From: a bacterium
GTDB lineage: Bacteria > UBP15 > UBA6099
DNA: 6,376 bases
Direction: 5' to 3'
NCBI GenBank assembly: GCA_029573925.1
Contig: JAKQBV010000052.1
Coordinates: 1 to 6,376 of the forward strand
Shown: one piece after another, positions 5,820 through 6,376 of the stretch
Layout: each line of letters begins with the position of its first letter
Position numbering within the stretch: the stretch's first letter is position 1
The notes under the pieces: model-generated
Seen by the model: the letters and a program-made list of their open reading frames with translations, nothing else
What the model was told of the DNA's origin: nothing
The model's database searches: none
Position numbers and translations under genes: made by a program

Positions 5820-6376
5820 ATGGAATATACGTCTTGCGCGCTTTGCGGATCGACTAAAAACACAACGCTTTACCGGACGAGAGACAGAAACTGGAGCTTG
5901 CCCGGCGAGTTCAGTATTGTAAAGTGTTCGGTTTGCAATCTTGTATTCTTAAATCCTCGACCGGATATAGATGAAATCAACAGCTTCTATCCAGAGACTT
6001 TCAGCGTGCGAGCGCATCACGAGCAAGGATTGGAGAACTTAAAGATACAAGGTTCCCATTGGGAAAGAGTCATTTACAATAGGCTCGCGCCCCTATTGAC
6101 CCTAAAAACAAGTGGAAAGATTCTCGACGTCGGATGTGGCGACTGCCTCGTGCTACTTTACTTGAAACGTCGCGGATGGGATGTTTACGGAATTGAACCA
6201 AGAGAAAACGCGGCGGAGTTAGCGAGGGAAAGATTCGGACTTGACGTACGCTCCGGATACTTGGAGTCGTCAGGATTTGAACCCGGCTTTTTTGACGGAA
6301 TGGCGCAAGGCCATTCCCTACACAGGAAGAAGGCCAAGTCCGGGACGGCGAGCCCACTAACACCGATGGTGTCGGG
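5820..6376 (+). CDS. Zinc-ribbon class I SAM-dependent methyltransferase, partial and apparently disrupted near codon 160
   Basis: The N-terminus carries two CxxC pairs (Cys6/Cys9 and Cys36/Cys39), a zinc-binding module common in methyltransferases of surface-polysaccharide clusters. It is followed by the Rossmann-type SAM site ILDVGCGDCLVLLYL (101-115) and the acidic residue after strand 2 in VYGIEP (122-127). The substrate is unknown; sugar or small-molecule methylation is usual for relatives. The ATG at 5820 is supported by AGAGGG six bases upstream and a promoter-like pair. After FFDG (157-160) relatives continue with a hydrophobic strand and a histidine/LEH-type motif. Here the frame stays open to the window end, but the residues (MAQGHSLHRKK onward) do not fit and the DNA becomes GC-rich and palindromic. 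The real coding part therefore probably ends near 6299, followed by an insertion or assembly junction. The family call is secure for codons 1-160; the remainder is doubtful. Confidence 0.8.
   Translation, partial: MEYTSCALCGSTKNTTLYRTRDRNWSLPGEFSIVKCSVCNLVFLNPRPDIDEINSFYPETFSVRAHHEQGLENLKIQGSHWERVIYNRLAPLLTLKTSGKILDVGCGDCLVLLYLKRRGWDVYGIEPRENAAELARERFGLDVRSGYLESSGFEPGFFDGMAQGHSLHRKKAKSGTASPLTPMVS
6297..6376. other. GC-rich, hairpin-forming segment at the end of the window
   Basis: The last 80 bases differ from the preceding methyltransferase sequence. They contain a perfect eight-pair stem GGAATGGC (6297-6304) / GCCATTCC (6310-6317) with a five-base GCAAG loop. A second stem follows, ACACC (6360-6364) / GGTGT (6368-6372) with a GAT loop, flanked by CCC and GGG that could extend it. 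Dense hairpins with a GCAA-type loop suggest a structured RNA or the edge of a mobile element such as a group II intron. I cannot see intron end motifs or domain V, so the identity is open. Confidence 0.4.

Noticed and set aside
5633..5863. Minus-strand open frame of 76 codons across the divergent region and the methyltransferase start
   Set aside because: It overlaps the promoter and first codons of the methyltransferase. It has low-complexity Ile/Leu-rich content that comes from AT-rich DNA, and shows no family resemblance.
6070..6363. Minus-strand open frame of 97 codons opposite the methyltransferase
   Set aside because: It is antisense to the conserved SAM-binding region and its protein has no recognisable pattern.

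Overview
The window looks like a piece of the chromosome of a flagellated, motile bacterium, probably an uncultured or poorly sampled lineage. It carries the end of a late flagellar operon on the minus strand and the start of a divergent methyltransferase gene on the plus strand. Base composition is intermediate, roughly mid-40s % GC in the genes by eye, falling sharply in the one long intergenic region. Flagellin glycosylation of the Maf type fits a diderm or Gram-positive flagellate. The sequence alone does not let me name a phylum.

Layout in transcription order on the minus strand: fliD (4054-5469, filament cap), an unrecognised 209-residue gene (3399-4028), fliS (2943-3389, flagellin export chaperone), a 73-bp gap with a terminator-like hairpin, a 689-residue Maf/DUF115 glycosyltransferase (800-2869), and a PseB/WbpM-like NDP-sugar 4,6-dehydratase (1-816, cut by the window edge). 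The last two genes overlap by 17 bp. A well-formed sigma-28 (FliA-type) promoter lies upstream of fliD, so the cluster is expected to be a class-late flagellar operon.

How the genes fit together: FliS keeps flagellin soluble and delivers it to the export apparatus. FliD caps the filament so that flagellin can polymerise. The Maf-type enzyme is expected to glycosylate flagellin, and the dehydratase is expected to start synthesis of the nucleotide sugar donor. The 209-residue protein sits between cap and chaperone and is the main unknown.

On the plus strand, after a 350-bp AT-rich divergent region, a gene (5820 to the window end) starts a class I SAM-dependent methyltransferase with an N-terminal two-CxxC zinc-binding module. 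It reads normally up to about codon 160. It then loses all family resemblance, becomes more GC-rich and contains perfect hairpins, which suggests an inserted structured element or an assembly junction close to the window end.

I see no CRISPR array, tRNA, rRNA, recognisable insertion sequence or clearly new multi-gene system. The most interesting points are the unknown flagellar-operon gene, the terminator hairpin whose 3' arm doubles as the glycosyltransferase ribosome-binding site, and the broken methyltransferase.
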